Assembly: GCA_002255905.1 (NCBI GenBank)
Contig: NKIN01000001.1
Coordinates: 744,001-808,000 of the forward strand
DNA length: 64,000 nucleotides
Reading direction: 5' to 3'
DNA from: Burkholderiales bacterium PBB1
GTDB lineage: Bacteria; Pseudomonadota; Gammaproteobacteria; Burkholderiales; Burkholderiaceae_C
The notes below the pieces were generated by a model. That model was not told the origin of the DNA and searched no databases. It worked only from the letters and a program-made list of their open reading frames with translations. Shown here piece by piece: positions 37,601 to 44,098 of this stretch (its first letter is position 1; every line of letters starts with the position of its first letter). The position numbers and the translations under genes are program-made.

Positions 37601-40600
37601 ATCGGGCAGAAGACGGAGGCATTGACGAACCAGGGCAGCGCTGCCGTGGCGGCAACCAGCGCAGTCGATACCGCACTGGCCGACCACCAGACGCTGATCA
37701 CCGGTGACATCACCGGCGCCACCAGCGCCGAGCAGATCGGCGCGGTCGGCAGTCTGATCAATGCGTACACCACGATCGATGCCAACAACACGGCCATCAA
37801 CACCAATCTGGTGGGGCTGAAGAATGCGCCGGCCACGGACGCTCTTCGGGCGGCCAACACCACCTACAAGGGTCTGACCGACAACCGCAGCAGCGCCGAC
37901 GCCAGCTACACCACGCTGCGCACCCAGACCGCCAACATCGGCAACTACGCCTACGCCTGCGACGCCACCGCGGGCGCCTGCCTGAACCCGCTGGTCGGGC
38001 CGCTGGGTTCGCTGACGCAATCGGTCTCGTCCGACGGCAAGCTGCGCATCGTCAGCGGCAGCGGCTACCTGGGCGCCGTGCAGCAGACGATGGACAACAT
38101 CAGTCTGCTGGCGCTGCGCCGCACCGGGGCCACCGGCGACCTGCCGACCAGCATCGCCGCGCTGTCGGGTCAGATGGACAGCATCAAGACGGCCAATGCC
38201 GGCATCGTGTCGTCGGCGGCGAACATCTTCACGCAGCTGTCGCAGGCGTCGAGCGCGCAGCAAACCCTGTCCACCAACTGGCGCGACGCCGCGGGCACCG
38301 GCAATGTCGACACCGGCCGGGTGACCGCGATCTCGAACGCATTGCTGGCCAACAGCCCGATCACGGGCCTCGTGGCGCAGTTCAACGCCAGCACCACGGG
38401 CACCGCAGCGAACGTGGTGTCGACCCAGGCCGGACTGGTCGCCGACGCGGCCACCGCCATCGCCAACAGCGTGGCCACCGTGACCGCCGCCGACAACACG
38501 CCGGCCGCAGCCGGCTCGCAGAAGGTGCTGACCTTCCCGGACATCAGCGTCAAGCTGGGCAACGTCAACGTGCGCGGCGACGTGCTCGCTGGTACCGGCT
38601 CCCTGGAAGCCCCTGGCGACGCGAAGATCTGGATCCTGAACAACTCGCCGGCCTCGATGAAGATCGGCAACCTGACGGTCGATTCGACCGGCGGCAACGT
38701 GCGGTTGAACGGCTTCCTCGTCAACAACACCACCGATGTGCGGCGCTTCAACCCGAACTACCTGGGTTCGGTGCCGACGATCATGTCGCGCGAGAACGGT
38801 GTGGTGGGTGCCAACGGGCTGCAGGGGCAGCCCGAGGTCCGCATCGTCAGCACCTACGACCCGGGTGCCTACGATCCCGCCTCGCCAGACGTGAATCGCC
38901 GCATCCCGGCGGCCGCGCCCGACATCACCATCGCCTACCGCGACACCTCGAACGAGCCCAGCAAGCTCATCTCGAACCCGAACGGCCTGGTGAGTGTCAG
39001 CAGCGATGCCGGTGACATCTACGTCGACGGCAGCATCACCGCGGGCAGCGTGGCGATCCTGGCGAAGAACGGCGACTTCGTGCAGAGCTACGTCAACGGC
39101 TTCAACTCGGTGGCCGGCGAGCCCAACGCCAACATCCAGGGCGGCAGCGGGGTGCTGGCGCCCAACAACGGCAAGGCGCCGGGCCCGGGCATCGTGGCCA
39201 ACGGCAACGTGTTCATCAGCGCGCGCTACCTGAACATCAACGGCACGGTGCAAAGCGGCATCGTCAACTACACCCTCAACGTCCCGGTCGACGCGGACCT
39301 GAGGTTCCTGAAGGCGGACAAGACGACCGTCATCGACAAGGCCCAGGCCGACCTGGAAGGCCTGAAGGTCGACCTGTACAACCCGAGCGGCGATGCCTCG
39401 GTGATCGGCGCGACCTACGACCCGCTGACCAACACCATCACGATGACCTCGACCGCCAAGGTGCACGGCGGCAACATCACGCTGTTTGGCCAGATCATCA
39501 ACACCGCCGATGGCACGACCGGCGGCGCCGGCAAGCTGGCGGTGCTCGATGGCTTCGGCCAGGTGGCGATCAACAACCTGAGCAGCGCCAAGCTGGTGTT
39601 GAAGACCATCGACACCGGCGCCGACCCCGACCCGACGAATCCGGGCCGCGGCACCGTCGGCACGATCGACATCACCGACGTGCAGTACGTGGGCACCGTC
39701 GACTACATCGACCCGGTGACGGGACAGCGCGTGCTCGAGCCCGGCTCGACCACGCAATACAAGCAGGTTGCGATCGCGCCTGTGATCCACACCGTGATCA
39801 CCCGCGATCAGGATGCGATCTCCGTCAAGCAGACCGGTTACTGGAACGCCGATGGCAGCTTCAACCCGGGCGAATACACCGGCGCGCTGGCCAGCACGGC
39901 CAACCTGAGCCTGACCGACATCCAGAACTCCCAGGCGATCCAGAACTCGCCGTCGCGCGTCACGACGCAGACGGTGCGCCTGGGCACCTACGACCCGCAG
40001 GCGGGCCTGCGCTACATCTACACCAACGGCTCGGACACCTCCACCAAGTACCAGTGGCGCTTCAGCGGCGCCAGCTTCTTCGGCACCTCGTCGCTGTCGC
40101 TGCCACCGGACAACGTCAGCCGCACGCTGACCAGCGGCCCGAACGTGCTGTCGAACTACCCGCTGCCCAACGGCACCTTCCTGTCCTACGTCAAGCCCGC
40201 CGGCCTGACCACCGCGCACGCGAACAACCTGGTGGCCGATCCGACCGGGGCCACCAGCACGCAAGCCACCAAGCAGACATCGCAGTCCCACACCACCAGC
40301 TCGGTCTACACCAAGGTCGACGAGTGGAACGATTGCAACTGGTGGACGCTGTGCATCGCGTCCCGCTACACCTCGATCTGGGATCAGGTCACGGGCACCA
40401 CCACCGTCACCTCGAATTCGGTCAAGGCCGATTACCCGATCCGCGTCGAGTTCCTTGGCGCCAACACCGCCTCGCTGACGGTGAACTCCGGCCAGGAGGT
40501 GAGCCTGGCGGCGCAGAACCAGTTGAACAACCGCTACGGCGACACGACCATCTCGGCCAAGTCGTTCACCACCGGCAGTGGCTCGCTGATCGACACCCGC

Positions 40601-43600
40601 AATTTGTCGATCACGGCCACCAACGGCTCCATCGGCGGCAACACGACGCCGGTGAACGTGCTGCTCGGTGGCGCCCTGACCGCCAGCGCCAGCGCCGGCA
40701 ACGTGAACATCAACCAGATCGCCGGTGCACTGAAGGTGGCGACCGTCAGCGCCAGCGGTGACGCGACCGCTGGCCAGGGCAAGGTCGTGTTGAGCGCACA
40801 GGGCGATCTGTACGGCGATGCCGGCAACCTGATCAGCGCCCAACGCATCGAGCTGAGCTCGTCGAACGGCGCCATCGGTGGCATCACCGGCAACGCGAAT
40901 GCCCGGCTGCCACTGAACATCCAGAGCGGCTACACCGCCGACCGGGGCAACCAGCATTTCTACGGACTCAAGGCCTCGGCCGCGGGCGACATCGGCATCG
41001 ACGAGCAGGTCTCGGCCGGCAACGTCGCAGGCCACCTGCTGGTCGACACCGTGACCTCGCTCGGCGGCGATGTGCGGCTGACGGCGCCGGGCCGGATCCT
41101 GGACAACAACCCCGAGTACACCCTCGATACCCGCACCTGGGATCAGCTGCGCAGCTTCTGGGACAGCGTCACGCTGCAGGCCGGTGCGGCCAACGACCAG
41201 AAGGTGGCGCAGGCGCTGCATGTCTACGAGACCGGGCGCACGCAGGACTATGCGCAGTACTGGCAGATCCGCGCCGACCAGCAGGCGCCGGCCACGTTCG
41301 ACGCTGCCTGGCGCTACACCGCGACCGCCGCGGAGCGTGCCACGCTGGCCGACGCCACCGCCATCACCGCCTTCGAGAACGCACGCACCGAGCGTTACTG
41401 GGCGTTGTCGGCGCAGCTCGCTGCCTACGACGCCAGAGCCCTGGCGCGAGGCGCTGCAGCGGCCCAGCTGAAGCAGGCGCACCCGAGCTGGACGCAGGAC
41501 CAGATCGCAGCCCAGGTCCGTGCCGACGACGACGCTGGAACGCTGCCCAGCGTGACCGCGGGCAACCGCATCGCCGGCTTCATCTACGTGGCTTCAACGG
41601 CCGAGCGCGACGCTCAGACCACCGGCTCCACCTGGACCACCTCGCAGCTGGCCCTGGGCCTGAACCCGGGTCTGCTGAAGGACGTGACCGACACCAACCC
41701 GGTGATCAAGGCGCCGAACGCATCGGGCCGCCACGTCACACTGGTCGCCGGCAACAGCATCGGATCGACGCTGGAAGCCACCGACCCCGAAGCGGTGGTC
41801 ATTCCGCTGGACACCGACGGCAACCTGACCGATCGCGAGAAGGTGGCGCTGGCCACGGCCGAGTTCAGCGACTTCGTGTTCTCCGACCCGGCCCGCCGAA
41901 CCGGCACGCTGACCATCAGCCAGCGCCTGCCGGTGAACTTCAGCGCGGCCACCGGCGTGTCGGCCAGCGTCAACCAGGGCGGCAACAGCGCCAATCCGTT
42001 GACGCAGCACGTGGTGAACACCGACACCGGCAACATCTACCTGGCGTCGCTGGGGGCGGCCCCGATCGACCAGATCAGCGCTGATGGCGAAGTGCGACTC
42101 AAGGTCAAGGGCGCCATTTCGGCCATCGACGCATCGCGCGCGGCCATCGCAGCCGGCGACCTGATCCTGGAGGCTGCCAACGCGACCATTGGCGGCAACG
42201 CCGACGCCAGCACGCCGCTGTGGGTGGACGTGAAGCGCAGTGCCGGCGCGACTGCCGACAGCCATGGCAGCGTCACAGCGCGTGGCGTGGGCCGCATCAA
42301 CCTGATCGAAACCGGCGACTTCGCCATCGGCGGCATCTTCTCGCGCGGCGCGATCACCGTGGAGAGCGGTACGGGATCGGTGGTCAATGCGCGGCCCGAC
42401 GACAACGAGGGCCTGGTGCTGCTGGGTGGCACGGTGCAGATCACGGCGTCGCAAGGCTCGATCGGCAACCTGGCGCTCGACCAGGCGCTGGCGGTGGGTA
42501 GCAACATCGGCACGCCGCTCAGCGGGCTGATCCAGGCCCAGGCCGGTGGATCGATCTTCCTGGAAGGCCCGACCAACCCGCTGGTGGCATCGAACTTCAC
42601 ACTCGGTGCCGTGGTCGATGGTGCCGATGCGGTCAACGCGGGCGACCGCATCCGCATCGTGGCGCACGAGAACGGCAGCATCAACGGCCGCGTGGTGGCG
42701 CCGGGCGCAATCGATCTGGTCGGCGACAAGCGGCTCACCCTGAGCGGTGCGCGCGACATGCTGATCGGCGACCCGAACTCGCCAGCGGGCACCAGCACCG
42801 AGGTGGCTTCGGCCGCGGCCGTGCACTCGCTCGGCGGCAACATCACGATGACCGCCGACGAGCTGCGCATCCTGGACGACGCCACCGTGCACGCGGACAC
42901 CGGCACGGTGCGCTTCGACACCACCGGCGACGCCATCGTGACCGGCATCTCGACCGGCAACGCCACCAGCAACGCCGTGAGGGGGCAGTCGACCAACGGC
43001 CGGATCCTCGATGGCGGCGATGTCCATCTCGATATCACGGCCAACCAGACCGGCGCGGTGATGACGCTGTCGGCGCAAAACGGTGTCGGCACGGGCACGT
43101 TGCGGGCCGACGGCAGCATCGATACCGCCACCGCCAACCCGCTGGAGATCGACGTGGCGTCTGCCGCGGCGGTGGCCGTCACAGGCAACCTGAACCTCAG
43201 CACCCAGGGTCTGCTGAACCTCAGCAGCGCCAGCGCTCCGGGCGAGATCAACCTGTTCGGCGGCACCGGCGTGATCGCCGGCAGCATCATCTCCACCGGT
43301 GGCGGCATCACGGTGAACGCACCCAACGGCAGCATCGTGACGCAGGAGGTTCAAGCGGCCACCCGTGTCGTGATGAATGCCGGCCAGGACATCACCGCGG
43401 GCCACACGACGGCACCGGTGGTGGAGCTCAACGCGCAGGATCAGCTGTCGGCCGGAACGCTCGACGTCTCGAGCTTCTTCGGCCTGTCGGGACGAACCAT
43501 CACCGGCACCGTCAACGACACCGCGACCAACGGCCTGCGCGCCACCGTGTCCGGACCGGATGGCGAGATGGCGGACTCGGTGGCACTGGACATCGTCAAC

Positions 43601-44098
43601 CCCAACAGTGTCGTGTTCGACTTCTTCTCGGCCGATGTCGGCGATTTGAACGTGTCGGGACCAGGGGCTGTGGCAGTGCAGCGCGGCGTGCTCGGCACCC
43701 GGCTGAACGTGCTCACACCCCTCACGCAGTTGGTGGTCGACTCGCGCAACAACGGGCTGGAGGATGTGGACATCAAGCTGTACGCACCGGGCCACGACCT
43801 GAACTTCTCGCTGCTCGGTCGTTCGCTGGTCACCACAGGCTACGTGTTGCAGCGTCGGCCGGAGTTCATGACCGACAGCCCGGCAGGGCGCAACGTGACG
43901 CTGGCCGATGCGCTGCTCGACGAAATCGCGAAGGCGCAGTTCGGATCGGTGAGCGAGGTGCCACAGCCCAAGCGCCGCAATGTCAGCGGGCCGGTCGAGT
44001 TCAGCTCGTTGCCGCTGCAGCTCAATGTGGGCGGCGCACCTGCATCCGAAGCGCCCACCTCCACATCAACTGAACCGACCGAGCCCCGCCGTCCATGA
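25700..44098 (+). CDS. Giant filamentous adhesin (TpsA, LktA/FHA-like)
   Basis: A protein of about 6,132 residues, likely secreted to the cell surface by the TpsB encoded next. An extended signal region with a hydrophobic core ends near QVRAQG (about residue 52). The TPS secretion domain follows (about 53-310), with IVIDGRTQTVVGKVGN, NLVLPNGTTTLVNIVSS, GGRVYFASSQGFIVGAQGVINTGSLFVSTP-type and NPDGVISIYGQINLIDG segments. The rest is mainly beta-helix repeats. It includes tandem modules sharing GKVGIGASVAVN (about residues 738, 1156 and 1557), acidic linkers, cysteine pairs, a helical insert at about 3926-4272, and a Trp/Ala-rich helical insert at about 5143-5300. It ends in a Thr/Pro/Glu tail. 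The overall order resembles the leukotoxin LktA-type adhesins. The ATG at 25700 is preferred over TTG 25679. It overlaps tpsB by 4 bp. Confidence 0.9.
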   Translation: MNRDLSSTRRPITTPQASRRGEPRPPQRLHHLSLTAVAMMVQAAFTPQVRAQGIVIDGRTQTVVGKVGNVSTVTTSTVSGSSGFNSFSSFQVGQGTTANLVLPNGTTTLVNIVSSQVSIDGVVNSIKNGGIGGRVYFASSQGFIVGAQGVINTGSLFVSTPTPNFISSFFSGGSPNSGAAAQLAAGTEPINPDGVISIYGQINLIDGTELRAGSVNVGASGLISAGANFNGTAPDFTDVVNAHGLVRGDGIVERDGKILIAAGSTVGVAGALGANTVDISATSTAGGAVQVNLSNADIAGRDITVAASSALSDATLLTTLGTRQALASAKVDVSGGRVASENGSIAINAVSEVHTSTYSTVPTSVAVLRSSSSANVDVHNGAAISTTVTAGPASGDVQIGAQSITSAVATPGSALANLNGDAMVAVTDVASTSGVRLGAATGDTPATVSSIHSAGSLSITALNQVDTTATANASAAGSSAAGATVAVSKLRTTTEAIVDRGAEIASGSALNLSAHSVNNAAVSAKSTAKGAQEDAGGAGRAAQALAEYGDQAKTSEGGVKVAGAVAVSDWVGSTCAQLGANSGTVAAGSLNAAGDVTVQSLSTNVATVDANASATGGTVGVGVAVGINLGKGSNQALVGQSVGQTQGVRSLQVQADMAPNGAPPPTNQFITTVASGAGAKSVGVAGALGVNAVDLQAQALLQPGVAVAFNADGAAPLSLQANEASVSDVAVLPTSPTSGGKVGIGASVAVNVVANRSLAEVANGASVSGAGSVALEATGDHVVNTAATAGSAGGVAITPSAAVAVVNNSATADFGTGAAITTQVVNGSSGDISLVARQTAAETTTASGSATGGTAAVGAAVAVAVVNDTVLATSRRDIDGAGNVTLSASGASLGTVEATASAAGGKTSDDAGATDGTGKKKEDDSVDDKLTGLLKLGTDNQEAADVGDSDQKAATSGDVSDDSKPSASTSEGKVAVAAAVGVNIATHKTRAVLPDELSISAGKGLVLSSANNTDGQVTTNGATVGSAAVGIGAAVSINLVKASNQALLGDGTGPDGIAVQAGSVTLSALKSDLASATVPTPGRTDQYAASATAGAGSGKVGIAGSLALNLIDTESLAQIRPGAHVTIVPGDTGAIQLSADNRTSVTGQALPAEGGASGSKVGIGASVAVNIIANRSVAEVQNNATLTDLGALQIEASGDHAVDTEVEAGASGGIAITPAVALAIVNNTTTARLGTGATLTNPGAVTLSVDHTSTTTTSAKGSAQGDKAAVGAAVGIVLLNDVANASIERDIDTATGAVSVSAHASSASTNTATASAVGGKSDEEAGQTDATTGNKKEDASVDDKVSNQTDFGKKNQTRSGVGSSDQQSATDSADSNKTSASSDEGKVAVAAAVAVNIVSATATARVADGVTVKTDGALTLSASGNTDSSASSDGSTVGSTAKVGIGAAVSVNKVDSHNQASIGSGAHVTAHGVTVESTMTDVGGDTTNTIAAEAKSGAGASNVGIAASLALNLADTSGKALIDSGAGVDAGGAVVLTAEDDSKITATAAPTTDGGATGGKVGIGASVALNLITAASQAQIATNAGISHASSLTLTARSTTDSDAEATAGATGGKLAFDAAVAVTTLDQSTDASIAAGSDIGASGNVSVSATSGGEHTATTVGTAKSGSVSIGASVGVITSSSTTSATIDRNVAAAGTVDVTAGSTRYYDASATASAGGSQSDDTYSQNQSQADKSASSSTLKNNQDSQTNQGTKGGGKVNVAAAVGVVAITDNVNAAVTGGRTIQSGAGKAMTIAATSESNFSARGAGDAVDPNSKVGVGIGVGLVISKGNTTASLADGTHVVQSGDLTVQAISEQNTDAAYARKLTAEGIAGAGGSKVGVAGAFAVAYSKGSTSATIGDNSLIDASDAIHIDAENTATLSAKAWAGAFGSVGVGASVATVISDNAYTARLGGGSQVTAGSLTIEALNHKFNPTPFSLDLSNLGNMTDKDSAKNELKALGNQFTSGQLLGGGNYYTEAAAGAAGDKVAVAGSFAVNVFKDATDASIGTGAQVSTGSGTIALTADNDTVARSLAGSLSVGGRVGVGVSSADVASTNVTRSHIDDGVQVTASGGIQLTSSNKQDIEVIGVAGGVAGNVAVSGVANVITLNNTSEAYVAPSSTTVLNSSGAFGVSATNTVKGLNVASGLAVSGSVAVGVVGAVNTVGTDASHQFVTRGYIGDNAKVNAAGATTLGATASQDLTTFAIAGAASGSVSVGGAAVVNVINTDTRAYLGDGAELNKGSSLVNQSASLSAQDTTSLFDVVAGAAAGGSVGVGASVDVAVITKSTQAYVGNGAWAETAGNLLVQSAAAEDFRSIAIGLGIGGSAGAAGSVSVYSLTGTTLGYIDDNATLRVRGNALISADDQSVMDLISGSASAGGSGAIGAAAGVTVFDKTTRASIGDSADVEVLGNGATGIQAATGDIAIDFGGAISGNGRVKSTLAPEDAQGGSISSGQSDAIGNRNAFQGVTNTRTATPTTTLMRGLAVTATNRDKLNSFSVTGAAGGAAAVTIGGNVATLTTDTEAGIGESARINQNGTVANAGQSVRVAAGSDQFHLGLAGAAAGAGAAAVGAAADVIVADNTVKATIGKNAQVKAASDVEVLAHGQAQYLELGAGLAAAGTVAVAGSVGVISLKDTTYATIVGGTGATTRVDAGGNTRVVAGDDTETNMIAGAAAAGFGAAGFGVAVGVNSITKDTQATIGNGVTVNALGGAGTFTGYLPDSSSDTSTALMKGLQVQATSKEDLFMVSASGAGGLYAGVSGAVTVTLVNSNTQALIGDDAKINLTNTGASTDQDVNVTARNQLKSLAFTGSVGVGAVGLSGGVDVFTAKNNTHAGIGERAQVHALNDVTVNALSGTDLDTVVVSASGGIAAVAAGVSVYSVGDKLGSDAQSQLSTDDGNVKDQADNEAKGGALDNLLKSSDDSHVKSISAQAQAKRASVSTGAATSGTPAVGNSASIGTGAIVVSGGDVAVNARGTLTYDSTTGAAAVGALGLGAGIGIANFTLNNQASIGSNAEITATGDVLVHASLTETANGLAFAGTGGIVAVNAAWAGLTDSASTTTATIGSGAQVHRAGRLTVEAQDVRTLDAQAIGASIGAVAGGASIATTEIGGSTDAHIDSGAFIGSGSGDVVGDLEVSADSRVKATSSTLAAAGGIALAATGSKATATAAPTVRAYVDGGTVNLTGDAIVQAIGAAGASADALGFTVSGGLSIGASIAQARSAPLISAYLGTGTVLTADNLTVSATHELPDFVYAFDNSLDAHVLARSQALDTTVRASASGTSGGALLGAVGTSAEADYGSLGVAAPVTASVGSGSLLTVPGTLDVTATNNSRQDASSSGLAFGIAAIGSNDAYARSNSRTTASLGDNVAVVGGITGQTSITAQGTDTNIAQSVSGSGGVIAGAAATANTVETSDTRAAIGASTCGAPSATCGIATGSLTLEANHDTVYNGKVDSTQASLAGASGASNNHAVSSRVNVDVGDGASVTAGRIALAATNATHKYWWGRHSDINTIDVADAAAWNVNSGSGGLLNLPAGRTVTTIDQRTNVTTGDNSLFHVLMLSGTNAFTLDANNIIVSYDKTKLDSGGAIALAESNSIINAGSAGNPADNVLPKVNAIVTLGEDSTITSDAGNIDIGSRTDAKFDARAVANAYGLAGAPSGKAYVNFVGTNTTTVGDGALLLAADAAQGKVNVAAGENSAHQASSILAHTAVNLWNKTAIPINSTPDAQTRVTQNSTVNLSANSNVLAAGDIGVAANRGNIQVSAVGVGKDLYREVAGKIASAVGIDASLDITGGIAPTPGGVAQVNANGRVLSGLMRQSATQIDPVIVSTNPDGSVVWDLAYSQVDSTQYPGLAANPLNSSLSNPYIGHLTPGQLSAGQIQVSNAAPNSKLLDRLALLQGLLAKYAADPVSRDAYQAEINFLTKKLGSQGIGQKTEALTNQGSAAVAATSAVDTALADHQTLITGDITGATSAEQIGAVGSLINAYTTIDANNTAINTNLVGLKNAPATDALRAANTTYKGLTDNRSSADASYTTLRTQTANIGNYAYACDATAGACLNPLVGPLGSLTQSVSSDGKLRIVSGSGYLGAVQQTMDNISLLALRRTGATGDLPTSIAALSGQMDSIKTANAGIVSSAANIFTQLSQASSAQQTLSTNWRDAAGTGNVDTGRVTAISNALLANSPITGLVAQFNASTTGTAANVVSTQAGLVADAATAIANSVATVTAADNTPAAAGSQKVLTFPDISVKLGNVNVRGDVLAGTGSLEAPGDAKIWILNNSPASMKIGNLTVDSTGGNVRLNGFLVNNTTDVRRFNPNYLGSVPTIMSRENGVVGANGLQGQPEVRIVSTYDPGAYDPASPDVNRRIPAAAPDITIAYRDTSNEPSKLISNPNGLVSVSSDAGDIYVDGSITAGSVAILAKNGDFVQSYVNGFNSVAGEPNANIQGGSGVLAPNNGKAPGPGIVANGNVFISARYLNINGTVQSGIVNYTLNVPVDADLRFLKADKTTVIDKAQADLEGLKVDLYNPSGDASVIGATYDPLTNTITMTSTAKVHGGNITLFGQIINTADGTTGGAGKLAVLDGFGQVAINNLSSAKLVLKTIDTGADPDPTNPGRGTVGTIDITDVQYVGTVDYIDPVTGQRVLEPGSTTQYKQVAIAPVIHTVITRDQDAISVKQTGYWNADGSFNPGEYTGALASTANLSLTDIQNSQAIQNSPSRVTTQTVRLGTYDPQAGLRYIYTNGSDTSTKYQWRFSGASFFGTSSLSLPPDNVSRTLTSGPNVLSNYPLPNGTFLSYVKPAGLTTAHANNLVADPTGATSTQATKQTSQSHTTSSVYTKVDEWNDCNWWTLCIASRYTSIWDQVTGTTTVTSNSVKADYPIRVEFLGANTASLTVNSGQEVSLAAQNQLNNRYGDTTISAKSFTTGSGSLIDTRNLSITATNGSIGGNTTPVNVLLGGALTASASAGNVNINQIAGALKVATVSASGDATAGQGKVVLSAQGDLYGDAGNLISAQRIELSSSNGAIGGITGNANARLPLNIQSGYTADRGNQHFYGLKASAAGDIGIDEQVSAGNVAGHLLVDTVTSLGGDVRLTAPGRILDNNPEYTLDTRTWDQLRSFWDSVTLQAGAANDQKVAQALHVYETGRTQDYAQYWQIRADQQAPATFDAAWRYTATAAERATLADATAITAFENARTERYWALSAQLAAYDARALARGAAAAQLKQAHPSWTQDQIAAQVRADDDAGTLPSVTAGNRIAGFIYVASTAERDAQTTGSTWTTSQLALGLNPGLLKDVTDTNPVIKAPNASGRHVTLVAGNSIGSTLEATDPEAVVIPLDTDGNLTDREKVALATAEFSDFVFSDPARRTGTLTISQRLPVNFSAATGVSASVNQGGNSANPLTQHVVNTDTGNIYLASLGAAPIDQISADGEVRLKVKGAISAIDASRAAIAAGDLILEAANATIGGNADASTPLWVDVKRSAGATADSHGSVTARGVGRINLIETGDFAIGGIFSRGAITVESGTGSVVNARPDDNEGLVLLGGTVQITASQGSIGNLALDQALAVGSNIGTPLSGLIQAQAGGSIFLEGPTNPLVASNFTLGAVVDGADAVNAGDRIRIVAHENGSINGRVVAPGAIDLVGDKRLTLSGARDMLIGDPNSPAGTSTEVASAAAVHSLGGNITMTADELRILDDATVHADTGTVRFDTTGDAIVTGISTGNATSNAVRGQSTNGRILDGGDVHLDITANQTGAVMTLSAQNGVGTGTLRADGSIDTATANPLEIDVASAAAVAVTGNLNLSTQGLLNLSSASAPGEINLFGGTGVIAGSIISTGGGITVNAPNGSIVTQEVQAATRVVMNAGQDITAGHTTAPVVELNAQDQLSAGTLDVSSFFGLSGRTITGTVNDTATNGLRATVSGPDGEMADSVALDIVNPNSVVFDFFSADVGDLNVSGPGAVAVQRGVLGTRLNVLTPLTQLVVDSRNNGLEDVDIKLYAPGHDLNFSLLGRSLVTTGYVLQRRPEFMTDSPAGRNVTLADALLDEIAKAQFGSVSEVPQPKRRNVSGPVEFSSLPLQLNVGGAPASEAPTSTSTEPTEPRRP
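28411..28631 (+). repeat. Acidic Asp/Lys/Ser linker, copy 1 in adhesin
   Basis: Encodes a hydrophilic stretch including KKKEDDSVDDKL, GDSDQKAATSGDVSDD and STSEGKVAVAAAVGVNI. A related linker lies about 1.24 kb downstream at the same place within the next module. Confidence 0.7.
29650..29880 (+). repeat. Acidic Asp/Lys/Ser linker, copy 2 in adhesin
   Basis: Encodes KKEDASVDDKVSNQTDFG, GSSDQQSATDSADSN and SSDEGKVAVAAAVAVNI, closely parallel to copy 1 including the ED-SVDDK and SDQ-SAT cores. A third, more diverged copy (NQSQADKSASSS, NNQDSQTNQGTKGGGKVNV) lies near 30850-30990. Confidence 0.7.

Noticed and set aside
36383-41482. Open frame of 1,699 codons antisense to the adhesin
   Set aside because: It mirrors strong codon-position GC bias of the adhesin on the other strand. 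The translation is His/Gln/Arg-rich without any domain, so it is a shadow frame.
26000-44000. CRISPR or short tandem DNA repeat array
   Set aside because: The repetition is at the protein level over long modules with diverged codons; no short identical repeats with unique spacers are visible.
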